DNA from: Halogeometricum limi
Lineage (GTDB): Archaea > Halobacteriota > Halobacteria > Halobacteriales > Haloferacaceae
Direction: 5' to 3'
DNA: 64,000 nt
Assembly: GCF_900115785.1 (NCBI RefSeq)
Contig: NZ_FOYS01000001.1
Span: 248,001 to 312,000 of the forward strand
Part shown: in pieces, positions 17,757-26,614 of the stretch
How positions within the stretch are numbered: the first letter of the stretch is position 1
How the letters are laid out: the number at the start of each line of letters is the position of its first letter
Notes under the pieces: generated by a model
Databases searched by the model: none
What the model was told of the DNA's origin: nothing
The model's input: only the letters and a program-made list of their open reading frames with translations
Translations under genes and position numbers: made by a program

Positions 17757-18149
17757 GTGCCAACTCCCTCCAGATGGTGGTACGGCGTTGCCCTCTTCCC
17801 CGTCGTCGTCCTCACGACCGTCGTCTCTCGGTTCGGACTGCGTCGGTTCACCGCCGTCGCGATGGCCAACTCGACGTCGAACGACGACGCCCTCGTCGGC
17901 CTCGTCGCCTTCGTCGTCTCGATACTCGCGGACTACCTCGGTGTCCTCGTCGCGCTACTCGTCGTGACGTTCGTCGCTCTCGACGTGCGCGCACTCCGAG
18001 ACGGGAACGCGTGGCGCCCGAGTCGCGCGTGGATACTCGCGGGAGTCGCTCACCTCGTGGGGGCCGTGTTCTCGCCGGCCCTCCTCCTTTCGGTGCCGTC
18101 GCTCACGTACTACCTCTACAGACGGCGAGAACGAGTCGGTCTGACCTGA
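17757..18149 (+). CDS. Integral membrane protein of unknown function (130 aa)
   Basis: A 130-residue protein with four hydrophobic segments (about 8-26, 40-58, 60-78 and 89-117) and a positively charged C terminus (YRRRERVG). The start is a GTG; an AT-rich element (ATAGTTATTA) is centred about 28 nt upstream, which fits a leaderless transcript and argues against starting further in. No domain is recognised. It converges on the tRNA methyltransferase gene, with 15 nt between stops. Confidence 0.65.
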   Translation: MPTPSRWWYGVALFPVVVLTTVVSRFGLRRFTAVAMANSTSNDDALVGLVAFVVSILADYLGVLVALLVVTFVALDVRALRDGNAWRPSRAWILAGVAHLVGAVFSPALLLSVPSLTYYLYRRRERVGLT

Positions 18150-18164
18150 CCCGCGCTCTCGAAC

Positions 18165-19154
18165 TCAGCGACGCGAGAGGACGAGAACGTGTCTGTCGAG
18201 CGACTTGTGAACCCGTCGCTCGAAGCGGTCGTCCACGCGCCACCCGGCCGCCTCGGCTTCGTCGTCCCACGGCCTGTCGGCGACGAGGACGGCGGCGGGG
18301 GCGACGCGGACGGCCTCCGAGAGCGCACCCTCCACGAGGTCCGAGAGTTCGTGTCTGGCTATCTTCGACTGGCGACCGTAGGGTGCATCGAAGACGACGG
18401 CGTCGGCGGCGTCGTCGCGGAGGGGAAGCGCGGTGGCGTCGCCGCGCACCACGTCCCAGTCGGCGTCGGGGAGGAGCGCAGCGAGGTTCTCGCGCGCCCC
18501 GCGGGCCATCTTCCACTGGGCGTCGTTGCCGACGCCGCGCGCGCCGACGAGTCCCGCTTCGAGGAGGATGCCGCCGGTGCCGCACATCGGGTCGACGACG
18601 GTGGCGTCCGGGAGTGCGGGTCCGGCGGCGAGGTTGACGTACGCGCGGGCGTCCATCGGGTCCATGCTCCCCGGTTGGAAGAACGGTCGGTCCGTCGGCG
18701 ACCGAGTGCCGAAGTCGCGGACGCTGGCGGCCGCCTCCCACGCGAGGAGGCAGGTGTCCGCAGAGAAGAGGGCGCGGAGGACGTGGTCCGGGTCGTCCAA
18801 ATCGACCGCGAACCCGCGGTCGACGAGGACGCCACCGAGGGCGCGTTCGGCCGCCGACGTACTCACGTCGGACGAGGAGCGAACGTCGCGGCCGCGGACG
18901 GCGACGCTCCCCTCGCGGTCGAACGACGCCGCGGTGAGGAGGGCGACTGCGCTCTCCACGCTGGCGTCGGTCCGACCGACGAGTTCGGAGACGTGATGCG
19001 TGTACGCGAGCGTCGGCACGCGGTCCAGACGGACCCCGCGGGCCGTCGCGAGTCCGGGGGCGACTCGGTCGACGGCCGTCGCGGCGGCCCGTTCGGCTTC
19101 GAGGATGGCGAAGGCTTCGTCGGACGCCTCGCCGGCGAGTTCGAGGCAGTACAC
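18165..19154 (-). CDS. tRNA (guanine-10) N2-methyltransferase, Trm-G10/Trm11 type
   Basis: A 329-residue two-domain enzyme. The N-terminal half (about 1-150) fits a THUMP-containing RNA-binding region, and the C-terminal half is a Rossmann methyltransferase with DPMCGTGGILLEA near 190 and the catalytic DAPYGRQS near 255, a form of the N2-guanine (D/N)PPY motif with Ala in place of the first Pro. The archaeal family methylates G10 in tRNA. The FFQPGSMDPMDARAYVNLA lead-in is characteristic. The ATG gives MYCLELAGEASDEAF. Confidence 0.9.
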   Translation of the reverse strand: MYCLELAGEASDEAFAILEAERAAATAVDRVAPGLATARGVRLDRVPTLAYTHHVSELVGRTDASVESAVALLTAASFDREGSVAVRGRDVRSSSDVSTSAAERALGGVLVDRGFAVDLDDPDHVLRALFSADTCLLAWEAAASVRDFGTRSPTDRPFFQPGSMDPMDARAYVNLAAGPALPDATVVDPMCGTGGILLEAGLVGARGVGNDAQWKMARGARENLAALLPDADWDVVRGDATALPLRDDAADAVVFDAPYGRQSKIARHELSDLVEGALSEAVRVAPAAVLVADRPWDDEAEAAGWRVDDRFERRVHKSLDRHVLVLSRR

Positions 19155-19255
19155 GGTCTGTGGTGTCTATCCGCGAGTATCAGGGTGTCGATGCGGTCCA
19201 CGCCGCCGCCGCCGAGGGGCGGACGTATAAGTCGACGGAGCCGTTCTCTCCGACG

Positions 19256-19630
19256 ATGACCGCCCTGCAGTCGGCTCCGACCGTCTCGCCGGTCCCTCTC
19301 CTCGACGCCGTGCTGTGGGTCCTCGCCGTCGGGTTCTACGGCGTCGGCGACTACCTCACCACCGTCGCGGCGACGACGCGTTCCGGGGCACGCGAGACGA
19401 ACCCGTTCGTCCGCGGACTGTTCGAACGGGTACCCGTCCGACCCGCCGTCTCCTTCGCCGTCGCGAAACTCCTCGCTTTCGGGTGTTTCACCGCGGGCTA
19501 TCTCTCCGTCGCCCAGTCGCCGTTTCGGACGCTGATTCCGGGGTCCGTCGCCGTCATCGGCGTTCTCGTGACGGTCCAGAACGTTCGCGTTCTCGGCGTC
19601 GGCGGTTTCGCGAGGCGCGGACCGTACTAA
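19256..19630 (+). CDS. Membrane protein resembling DUF5658
   Basis: A 124-residue protein with three or four membrane helices. The first helix ends in GDYLTT and is followed by ARETNPFVRG; the 'D..TT ... G..E.NP' pattern resembles small DUF5658-type membrane proteins of unknown function. An in-frame start 32 codons upstream exists, but a TATA-like GTATAAG is centred 28 nt before this ATG, which makes MTALQSAP the better choice as a leaderless start. The gene is followed by tbp after 37 nt. Confidence 0.7.
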   Translation: MTALQSAPTVSPVPLLDAVLWVLAVGFYGVGDYLTTVAATTRSGARETNPFVRGLFERVPVRPAVSFAVAKLLAFGCFTAGYLSVAQSPFRTLIPGSVAVIGVLVTVQNVRVLGVGGFARRGPY

Positions 19631-19641
19631 CCTTTTTCAAC

Positions 19642-19660
19642 CTTAAATACGTCATTTAAG
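19642..19660 (+). promoter_or_regulatory. tbp promoter with inverted repeat over the TATA box
   Basis: CTTAAAT (19642-19648) and ATTTAAG (19654-19660) form a perfect 7-bp inverted repeat with a 5-base spacer, ending 7 nt before the tbp ATG. The left arm is part of the TATA-like box. The symmetry suggests either an operator or two opposed TBP sites, which would allow TBP to control its own gene. Confidence 0.55.
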
Positions 19661-19667
19661 TCGTCGC

Positions 19668-20231
19668 ATGACCGACCCCAAGGATACTATCAACATCGAG
19701 AACGTCGTCGCCTCGACCGGTATCGGTCAGGAACTCGATCTCCAAAGTGTGGCGATGGACCTCGAGGGTGCGGACTACGACCCCGAGCAGTTTCCCGGAC
19801 TCGTCTACCGGACGCAAGAACCCAAGTCTGCGGCGCTCATCTTTCGCTCTGGCAAGATCGTCTGTACCGGCGCGAAGTCGACTGACGACGTGCACGAGAG
19901 CCTCGAAATCGTCTTCGACAAACTCCGTGCGCTCCAGATACCCGTCGAAGACGACCCCGAGATAACGGTCCAGAACATCGTCACCTCGGCGGACCTCGGC
20001 AGCAACCTCAATCTCAACGCTATCGCTATCGGTCTCGGACTGGAAAACATCGAGTACGAACCCGAACAGTTCCCCGGGTTGGTCTACCGCCTCGACTCCC
20101 CGGAGGTCGTCGCACTCCTCTTCGGGTCGGGCAAACTCGTCATCACGGGGGGGAAACAGCCGTCCGACGCCGCGGAGGCGGTGGACGAAATCGTCTCTCG
20201 ACTGAGCGACCTCGGTCTGTACGACGGCTGA
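19668..20231 (+). CDS. tbp: TATA-box binding protein
   Basis: A 187-residue general transcription factor that binds TATA boxes and recruits TFB and RNA polymerase. The two direct repeats of the saddle are obvious: each has a version of 'Y.PEQFPGLVYR' (about 38-49 and 130-141) and an 'FGSGK.V.TG.K' type strand. Length and acidic character are typical. Haloarchaea often have several TBPs; this one looks like a conserved core copy since both repeats are intact. An inverted repeat overlies its promoter. Confidence 0.96.
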   Translation: MTDPKDTINIENVVASTGIGQELDLQSVAMDLEGADYDPEQFPGLVYRTQEPKSAALIFRSGKIVCTGAKSTDDVHESLEIVFDKLRALQIPVEDDPEITVQNIVTSADLGSNLNLNAIAIGLGLENIEYEPEQFPGLVYRLDSPEVVALLFGSGKLVITGGKQPSDAAEAVDEIVSRLSDLGLYDG

Positions 20232-20291
20232 CCGAACGCCCACGCGTCTCGAATGTACGCGCCTAAGTCGACGGCGTCCGTGGCTTCCCAC

Positions 20292-20678
20292 ATGACGATT
20301 CTCGTCACACCGCTGCAGTCGGGTGCCGCCGGGAGTCCCGCCGCCGCCGTCGCGGGGACGTTCGCCTCGCTGGCGCTGTTTCTCTCCGTAACCGCGCACA
20401 TCGCCGCGAGAAACGTCCTCGCCGACGTCCCCGTCAAGTACGCGTTCGTCGTCGGTCCCGTCCCGGCGGCCGTCGCCGTCGTCTTCACGACGTTCGGACT
20501 GAACGCGTTCGTCGGCATCCTCCTCGCCGTCGCCTTGGACGGTGTCGCGATTCACTACCTCTACGGGGAGTCGCCCCGCCTGTCGACGTACGTCACGTTC
20601 ATCCACGTCGTCGTCACCATCATTCTCGGCGTCGTGGTGTTCGGTCTCCTCACGCTTCTGAGCACGGCACCGACCTGA
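20292..20678 (+). CDS. Integral membrane protein of unknown function (128 aa)
   Basis: A 128-residue protein with about four hydrophobic helices separated by very short loops, and one polar stretch (YLYGESPRLST) before the last helix. The ATG giving MTILVTPLQ is preferred over a start 13 codons upstream because a CCTAAGT element is centred about 27 nt before it. It resembles conserved haloarchaeal membrane proteins, but I recognise no named family. It follows tbp on the same strand. Confidence 0.65.
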   Translation: MTILVTPLQSGAAGSPAAAVAGTFASLALFLSVTAHIAARNVLADVPVKYAFVVGPVPAAVAVVFTTFGLNAFVGILLAVALDGVAIHYLYGESPRLSTYVTFIHVVVTIILGVVVFGLLTLLSTAPT

Positions 20679-20750
20679 CGCGCCTCGCTTCGTTCCGCTT
20701 CGCCGCCCGCACGCGACCATCTTCTTGTCGAACCCGTCCGAACGACCGGT

Positions 20751-21713
20751 GTGAACGCTCCGCGCCCGACACGCCGCGCCCGTCTCGTCGCTCTCGTCTG
20801 GAACGGCGAGGAACGCCGTCCGACGGCACCGGTTCGGTTGATTCTCGCCGTCGTCGTCCTCTTCGCCGCTCTCGTCGTCGCCGGACTGGTCGTCGCACTC
20901 GTCGTCGGGCCGGCGGGGCCGCCGTCGACCGTCGTCTCGTTCGCGCAGTTTGTGCTCCTCACCGCCCTCACGTTCGGCCTCGCCGTCGTCGTCGACCGCC
21001 GGACGATAGCCGACCTCGGACTCGGGTTCGACCGCGACTGGTGGCTGGACCTCGGGTTCGGCCTCGTCCTCGGTGGGGTTCTCATGACCGCCATCTTCGT
21101 CGTCGCCCTCGCGGCCGGGTGGGTTCGCGTCGAGGGAACGTTCACCGGCGGGTCGCGCGGGTTCCTCCTCGGATTCGCCCTCCTGACGGTCCAGTTTCTC
21201 GGCGTCGGTATCTCCGAAGAACTCCTCGTCCGCGGCTACCTCCTCACGAACGTCGCCGAGGGGTTCGCCCAGTCGGTCTCCCGCGGTGCGGCGGCGGCCG
21301 TCGCCATCCTCGTCTCCTCCGTCCTCTTCGGCGTCGCACACCTCTCGAACCCGAACGCGACGCTCGTGAGTGCGCTGGGTATCTCGCTCGCCGGTGTGCT
21401 ACTGGGACTGCCATATCTCCTGACGGACGAACTCGCCATCCCCATCGGGATTCATATCTCGTGGAACCTCTCTCAGGGCGGCGTGTACGGCTTCGCCGTC
21501 AGCGGACTCGGCGTCGGCGCGAACGTCATCGACACCGCGGAAACCGGTCCCGATGTCTTCACGGGCGGGGCGTTCGGCCCCGAAGCGGGACTGTTGGGCG
21601 TCGCCGCCGTCGTCCTCGGGACGGGCCTCGTCGTCTGGTACGTCCGATGGCGGTACGGCGAGGTTCGACTCGCGCCCGGCGTGTTCGCGCCGGAGTTGCG
21701 GTGGCGAGGCTGA
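20751..21713 (+). CDS. CPBP-family intramembrane metalloprotease
   Basis: A 320-residue membrane protein with about eight helices. The three CPBP (Abi/Rce1-like) motifs are present: EELLVRG near residue 155 (EExxxR), FGVAHL near 197 (FxxxH), and a later HISWN near 237. These residues form the metal site of the family that cleaves prenylated proteins or bacteriocin-like peptides in eukaryotes and bacteria; the haloarchaeal substrate is unknown. The start codon is GTG. Some members act in membrane stress or protein sorting, but nothing nearby decides this. Confidence 0.88.
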   Translation: MNAPRPTRRARLVALVWNGEERRPTAPVRLILAVVVLFAALVVAGLVVALVVGPAGPPSTVVSFAQFVLLTALTFGLAVVVDRRTIADLGLGFDRDWWLDLGFGLVLGGVLMTAIFVVALAAGWVRVEGTFTGGSRGFLLGFALLTVQFLGVGISEELLVRGYLLTNVAEGFAQSVSRGAAAAVAILVSSVLFGVAHLSNPNATLVSALGISLAGVLLGLPYLLTDELAIPIGIHISWNLSQGGVYGFAVSGLGVGANVIDTAETGPDVFTGGAFGPEAGLLGVAAVVLGTGLVVWYVRWRYGEVRLAPGVFAPELRWRG

Positions 21714-21743
21714 CTTCGCTGCCGGGTCACCGGGACGGGACGC

Positions 21744-22589
21744 CTACTCCACCAACCGCTCTATCTCGGTGACGAGGATGCCCGACGCGCCGACGTCTTT
21801 CAGGTCGTTGACCACCTCGAAGACGTGCCGTTCGTCGACGACGGCGTGGACGGCGACGGCGTCGTCGCCGGCCACGTCCATCACCGTCGGGCCGCCCAGT
21901 CCCGGCAGTACCTCGCGGATGTCGTCCAGTCGGTCGCGCGGCGCGTTCATCATCAGGTAGCGTTTGTCTTCTGCGGCGAGGACGGACCGGAACGCCGTCA
22001 CCAACTGTTCGACCTTCGGGTCGTCGACCACGTCGGGGTGCGCGAACAGGCGGACGGACGACTCAAGCACTTCGTCGACGATAGCGAGGCGGTTCACGCG
22101 GAGCGTCGTCCCCGTCGAGGTGATGTCGATGATGGCGTCGGCCATCTCGACGTGCGGGGTGAGTTCCGTCGCGCCCGTCACCTCGACGACGTCGGCGTCG
22201 ATTCCCTTCTTCGCGAAGTAGTCGCGGGCGACGGTGGGGAACTCCGTCGCCACCGTCTTGCCGGCCACGTCCTCGACGGACGTGATGTCGCCGTCTTCGG
22301 GCGCGGCGAGGACCAACCGGCACGAACCGAACTCCAGGTCGACCAGTTCGTCGAGTTCGTGGCCGGACTCGCGCATCTGGTCGAGTCCGGTGATGCCCAC
22401 CTCGGCAGCCCCGTCGCGGACGTATTCGGGGATATCCGCGGCGCGAGCGAACAGAATCGTCACGTCGGGGTCGACGGTGTCGGCGTACAGTTTTCGGTCC
22501 GCTCCGTTCTTCACGTGGAGTCCGGCGCGTTCGAGGAGTTCGACGGTCGGGTCGTGCAGACGCCCCTTGTTGGGCACGGCGATACGCAT
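21744..22589 (-). CDS. hisG: ATP phosphoribosyltransferase (long form)
   Basis: A 281-residue enzyme that catalyses the first step of histidine synthesis, joining ATP and PRPP. The N terminus [11 protein letters not shown], the ITGLDQ segment, and the [20 protein letters not shown]-binding loop are diagnostic. The extra C-terminal domain (about 205-281) is the regulatory domain of the long form, which is feedback-inhibited by histidine and does not need HisZ. No other his gene is nearby, as usual in haloarchaea where these genes are scattered. Confidence 0.95.
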   Translation of the reverse strand: MRIAVPNKGRLHDPTVELLERAGLHVKNGADRKLYADTVDPDVTILFARAADIPEYVRDGAAEVGITGLDQMRESGHELDELVDLEFGSCRLVLAAPEDGDITSVEDVAGKTVATEFPTVARDYFAKKGIDADVVEVTGATELTPHVEMADAIIDITSTGTTLRVNRLAIVDEVLESSVRLFAHPDVVDDPKVEQLVTAFRSVLAAEDKRYLMMNAPRDRLDDIREVLPGLGGPTVMDVAGDDAVAVHAVVDERHVFEVVNDLKDVGASGILVTEIERLVE

Positions 22590-22641
22590 ACCGTCTTCTC
22601 ACGGCGGCGTGACCTACGCCTTTCGCTCCCGACGAGAGCGG

Positions 22642-23169
22642 TCAGTCGGCGTCGACCGGTCGCTCCGCGGTTCCGCCACCACCGGTCTCCGCGCCGTGTT
22701 CGACGGCGACGACGCGGTCCGTGTCGAGACGGGAGACGACGGCTTCGGTCGCCGCCGGGCGCGTGAGGACGAGCGTCACGCGATTTCGGATGTCGCGCTC
22801 TTTTCGGACGACGCCCTCGGCTTCGAGGTGGCCGACGTGCCACTCCAGCGTACTCCGGGCGACGCCGACTTCCTCCGTGAGTTCGGCCGGTCGGGCCTCG
22901 CCGTCTTCGAGGAGTGCGTCGAGGACGTTCCGCGCCGTCTCGCGGTGGTAGAGGGCGATGGCGGCGCGTTCCCACGCGGTGACCGCCGGGCCGTAGTAGT
23001 GCGTTCGCCCGTAGAACGCCTCGCGGGCGAGTTCGCCCGTCTCGACGAGGCGGCGGACGTGATGTTGGACCTGTCCGGGGGCGAGGTCCAACGACCGGAC
23101 GAGGCCGTTGAAGTGGACGCCCGGGTGCGAATCGACGTACGTTCGAATCTGGGTTCGTGTCTCGGTCAT
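22642..23169 (-). CDS. Winged-helix transcriptional regulator with two HTH units
   Basis: A 175-residue protein carrying two consecutive winged-helix units. The first (about 5-60) includes HPGVHFNGLVRSLDLAPGQV and a wing with YYGP; the second (about 78-140) includes ARPAELTEEVGVARSTLEWH followed by VVRKERDIRN. Tandem MarR/ArsR-like HTH proteins of this kind are common haloarchaeal regulators, sometimes near membrane or metabolic genes. The C terminus is a short Gly/Glu-rich tail. It is divergent from the deaminase gene (212-bp gap), so that gene is a candidate target. Confidence 0.82.
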   Translation of the reverse strand: MTETRTQIRTYVDSHPGVHFNGLVRSLDLAPGQVQHHVRRLVETGELAREAFYGRTHYYGPAVTAWERAAIALYHRETARNVLDALLEDGEARPAELTEEVGVARSTLEWHVGHLEAEGVVRKERDIRNRVTLVLTRPAATEAVVSRLDTDRVVAVEHGAETGGGGTAERPVDAD

Positions 23170-23381
23170 CTGTCGCTCCCGCCGACGCGCCGGGACGACG
23201 CGCCGATGTTACCATCGTCTCGGTGTTCGCTCGGCGTAAGTGGGGTCGGCGATTCTCGCACCTCGGGAATCGGTCCGTTCGGCGGCGCTCCGCGCGAGAA
23301 ATCGCGTTTCGACCGTCTCGAAGCGGGGCGCTCGCGTCCGAACCCGATGGAGTGATACGCAAGCCGTCGGTACGGCCGTCC

Positions 23382-24683
23382 GTGAACACGCTCTGTATCA
23401 TCGGCGGGCGCGTCCTCCGCCCCGACTGTCGCGTCGAACCCGCGGACGTGGTCGTCGACCGAGACTCCGGGAACGTCGCCGACGTGGGCGAGAACGCCGC
23501 CGCCGACTACGACGCCGACGAGACGCTGGACGCCGAGGGCTGTGTCGTGATGCCCGGACTCGTCAACGCGCACACGCACGTCGCCATGACGCTCCTGCGA
23601 GGCTACGCCGACGACAAACCGCTCGGGTCGTGGCTTCGCGAGGACATCTGGCCCGCAGAAGCCGCCCTCGAAGCCGACGACGTCCGCGCCGGGACGGAAC
23701 TCGGTATCGTCGAGATGATTCGCTCGGGGACGACGGCGTTCGCGGACATGTACTTCGAGGTGCCCAAAGTCGTCGCCGCCGTCGAGGAGTCGGGCGTCCG
23801 CGCCCGCCTCGGCCACGGCGTCGTCACCGTCGCGAAGGACGACGAGGACGCCGCCGCCGACGTCGAAGAGAGCCTCTCGGTCGCCCGCGAGTTCGACGGT
23901 GCCGCCGACGGGCGAGTGCGGACGGCGTTCATGCCCCACTCGCTCACCACCGTCGGCGAGGACTTCCTCCGAGAGGCGACGGCGACGGCCCGCGAGGACG
24001 GGATTCCGCTGCACTTCCACGCGAACGAGACGACGGACGAAGTGTCACCCATCGTCGACGACTACGAGAAGCGACCGCTGTCGTACGCCGACGACCTGGG
24101 GATGCTCACCGAGGACGACTTCGTCGCCCACGGCGTCCACGTCGACACAGAGGAGATAGAACTGCTCGCCGCGCGCGGGACGAGCGTCGTCCACTGCCCC
24201 GCCTCGAACATGAAACTCGCCTCCGGCATCGCGCCGGTCCAGGAGATGCTCGACGCGGGCGTCAACGTCGGTATCGGAACCGACGGGGCCGCCTCGAACA
24301 ACGACTTGGACGTGTTCGACGAACTGCGCGACGCCGCGATGCTCGGCAAACTCGGCGCGGACGACGCCTCCGCCGTCCCCGCGGAAGCGGCCGTCACCGC
24401 CGCGACGGCCGGAAGCGCCGACGCCATCGGACTCCCCGGCGGTCGAATCAAGACCGGAGCGCCCGCCGATATCGCCGTCGTTGATTTCGACGCGGCGCAC
24501 CTCGCGCCCGCCCACGACGTGGTGAGCCACCTCGCCTACGCCGTCCGCGGGTCGGACGTACGCCACACCGTCTGCGACGGGCAGGTGCTGATGGAGGACG
24601 GAGCGGTGCTGACGCTGGACGAGAAGCGAGTGGTCGAAGAAGCGAGAGAACGGGCGGACGCGTTGGCAGAGCGGGCCGGGTAA
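23382..24683 (+). CDS. MTA/SAH deaminase (amidohydrolase)
   Basis: A 433-residue amidohydrolase-superfamily enzyme. Metal ligands are visible in NAHTHVAM (HxH, near 60), in LHFHANE, in the HGVH segment and in GTDGAASNND. This set fits 5'-methylthioadenosine/S-adenosylhomocysteine deaminases (MtaD/DadD). The start is a GTG (VNTLCIIGG) with a TATA-like element centred about 27 nt upstream. The next conserved gene downstream is ahcY, which fits a route where SAH is deaminated to S-inosylhomocysteine before cleavage; which adenosine derivative is preferred is not shown. Confidence 0.86.
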   Translation: MNTLCIIGGRVLRPDCRVEPADVVVDRDSGNVADVGENAAADYDADETLDAEGCVVMPGLVNAHTHVAMTLLRGYADDKPLGSWLREDIWPAEAALEADDVRAGTELGIVEMIRSGTTAFADMYFEVPKVVAAVEESGVRARLGHGVVTVAKDDEDAAADVEESLSVAREFDGAADGRVRTAFMPHSLTTVGEDFLREATATAREDGIPLHFHANETTDEVSPIVDDYEKRPLSYADDLGMLTEDDFVAHGVHVDTEEIELLAARGTSVVHCPASNMKLASGIAPVQEMLDAGVNVGIGTDGAASNNDLDVFDELRDAAMLGKLGADDASAVPAEAAVTAATAGSADAIGLPGGRIKTGAPADIAVVDFDAAHLAPAHDVVSHLAYAVRGSDVRHTVCDGQVLMEDGAVLTLDEKRVVEEARERADALAERAG

Positions 24684-25256
24684 CCCCGGTCCGCCGACTT
24701 TCGCTTCCTGGTAAATTGGCTGATTTATTTGGAAGACCCGAACAGCGCCCCGAGAATCCGGAACGGTAGTTCGATAGCCCAGAGAGTCAACCCGAGGGTC
24801 AGCTTGATGCTTGTGAGCGTGACTGCGATACTAGCCTTCAGAAACCAAATCGCAATTCCAATTGGAGCCTGAACGAGGAACCAGAACAGTAGCGACGGGT
24901 TCTTCGACCCACCGACGGTACCATCCGAATTCATCTCGGTTGGATTCCACCGTTTCAGCGTACTCGAAACGTGTGAATCGGAACACCCAACCGATTCGGC
25001 AATTTCCGTGTTAGCCCAGTCTGGATGGTCCTTTTTCTTGTAGAGAATCGCCTGTTGTGTTGCTGTAAGTTCTTTCTTGTCAGACATATATTCTATCAGA
25101 AGAGATTTTCACTGCGACTTCTATCTATCGAAAAATTGTCGTCTTCGACGAGTGCTGCAGTACACCATCTGTCGATGAACTCGGTCCCACCTCGCTGGAT
25201 TCACGTCAGACACCGCCTTCGGTACTGATTTGAATCGCCTCCCCAAACCTCCGCCC
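24684..25256. other. AT-rich insert between deaminase and ahcY genes
   Basis: Base composition drops clearly below the surroundings between about 24700 and 25220. The stretch holds one small gene on the minus strand (24725-25087) and a non-coding part (25088-25256) with A/T-rich runs such as GAAAAATTG. No terminal repeats, integrase or tRNA end are visible. It separates two genes that work in one pathway, which suggests a late insertion. Confidence 0.5.
24725..25087 (-). CDS. Helix-turn-helix protein with C-terminal membrane segments
   Basis: A 120-residue protein. Residues about 7-50 form an HTH (TATQQAILYKKKDHPDW, then IAESVGCSDSHVSSTLKRW) resembling sigma70-like or resolvase HTH repeats in haloarchaeal proviral genes. 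Residues about 67-115 are two hydrophobic segments. It is Lys-rich and Asn-containing, unlike the acidic, Arg-rich proteins around it, and its gene is visibly AT-richer. A DNA-binding head on a membrane tail suggests a membrane-tethered regulator. Horizontal acquisition is inferred from composition only. Confidence 0.6.
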   Translation of the reverse strand: MSDKKELTATQQAILYKKKDHPDWANTEIAESVGCSDSHVSSTLKRWNPTEMNSDGTVGGSKNPSLLFWFLVQAPIGIAIWFLKASIAVTLTSIKLTLGLTLWAIELPFRILGALFGSSK

Positions 25257-26540
25257 ATGAGCGACTATCCCCCAATCTCCGAGCATCTCGACGACGTCGA
25301 GAGCGCTCGCACCGAAGGTCGACGCAAGATGGACTGGGCGCTGCAGCACATGCCCATCCTGAACGAACTGCGCGACCAGTTCGAGGCCGAGAAACCCCTC
25401 GACGGACAGGTCATCGGCATGGCGATGCACGTCGAGGCGAAGACGGCCAACCTGGTCGAACTCCTCGCCCTCGGCGGCGCGGAGGTGGCCATCACCGGCT
25501 GTAACCCTCTCTCGACACACGACGACGTGAGCGCCGCGCTCGACGCGCACGAGAACATCACCTCCTACGCCGTCCGCGGCGTCGACGAGGACGAGTACTA
25601 CGACGCCATCGAGTCCGTCGTCTCGCACGAACCCACCATCACCGTCGACGACGGGATGGACATGGTGTTCGCCATCCACGAGGACTACCCCGAACTCATC
25701 GACACCATCGTCGGCGGTGCCGAGGAGACGACGACGGGCGTCCACCGCCTCCGCGCGATGGACGAGGACGGCGCGCTCGAATACCCCGTCTTCGCCGTCA
25801 ACGACACGCCGATGAAGCGCCTGTTCGACAACGTCCACGGCACGGGCGAGTCGTCGCTCGCGAACATCGCGATGACGACGAACGTCTCCTTCGCCTCGAA
25901 GAACGTCGTCGTCGCGGGCTACGGCTACTGCGGCAAGGGCGTCGCGAAGAAGGCGTCCGGCCAGAACGCGAACGTAATCGTCACCGAAGTCGAACCCCGC
26001 CGCGCGCTGGAAGCGCACATGGAGGGCTACGACGTGATGCCGATGAACGAAGCGGCGAAGGTCGGCGACATCTTCGTGACGACGACGGGCAACCGCGACA
26101 TCGTCACCGAGAAGGACTTCGAGGTGATGAAAGACGGCGCGATTCTCTCGAACGCGGGCCACTTCGACATCGAGATAGACTTAGAGGCGCTGTCCGACCT
26201 CGCCGTCGACGAGTACGACGCCCGCGACGGCGTCCGCGCCTACGAGATGGACGACGGCCGCAAACTGAACGTGCTCGCGGAGGGGCGTCTCGTCAACCTC
26301 GCCTCGCCCATCGCGCTGGGCCACCCCATCGAAGTGATGGACCAGTCGTTCGGCGTGCAGGCCGTCTGCGTCCGCGAACTCGTGGAGAACGCCGACGCCT
26401 ACGACGCGGGCGTCCACGACGTCCCGGACGAACTCGACGTGGAAGTCGCGGAGATAAAACTCGCCGCCGAGGGCGTCGAGATAGACGCGCTCACGGACGA
26501 ACAGCGCGAGTACATGGGTAGCTGGAGCCACGGAACGTAG
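25257..26540 (+). CDS. ahcY: Adenosylhomocysteinase (or S-inosylhomocysteine hydrolase)
   Basis: A 427-residue NAD-dependent hydrolase that splits S-adenosylhomocysteine to homocysteine and adenosine and so relieves methyltransferase inhibition. The NAD site VVVAGYGYCGKGVA is near residue 220; FDNVHGTGES and SNAGHFDIEI are family motifs. The start is the ATG giving MSDYPPISEHL. In archaea with an SAH deaminase the true substrate may be S-inosylhomocysteine; the upstream deaminase gene makes that plausible here. Confidence 0.93.
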   Translation: MSDYPPISEHLDDVESARTEGRRKMDWALQHMPILNELRDQFEAEKPLDGQVIGMAMHVEAKTANLVELLALGGAEVAITGCNPLSTHDDVSAALDAHENITSYAVRGVDEDEYYDAIESVVSHEPTITVDDGMDMVFAIHEDYPELIDTIVGGAEETTTGVHRLRAMDEDGALEYPVFAVNDTPMKRLFDNVHGTGESSLANIAMTTNVSFASKNVVVAGYGYCGKGVAKKASGQNANVIVTEVEPRRALEAHMEGYDVMPMNEAAKVGDIFVTTTGNRDIVTEKDFEVMKDGAILSNAGHFDIEIDLEALSDLAVDEYDARDGVRAYEMDDGRKLNVLAEGRLVNLASPIALGHPIEVMDQSFGVQAVCVRELVENADAYDAGVHDVPDELDVEVAEIKLAAEGVEIDALTDEQREYMGSWSHGT

Positions 26541-26614
26541 ACGACCCGCGCAAATCCCGCTTCGCCGCAGTCGGGACAACTTCTAACTGGCGACCCGTCG
26601 ACTCACGACCACGC

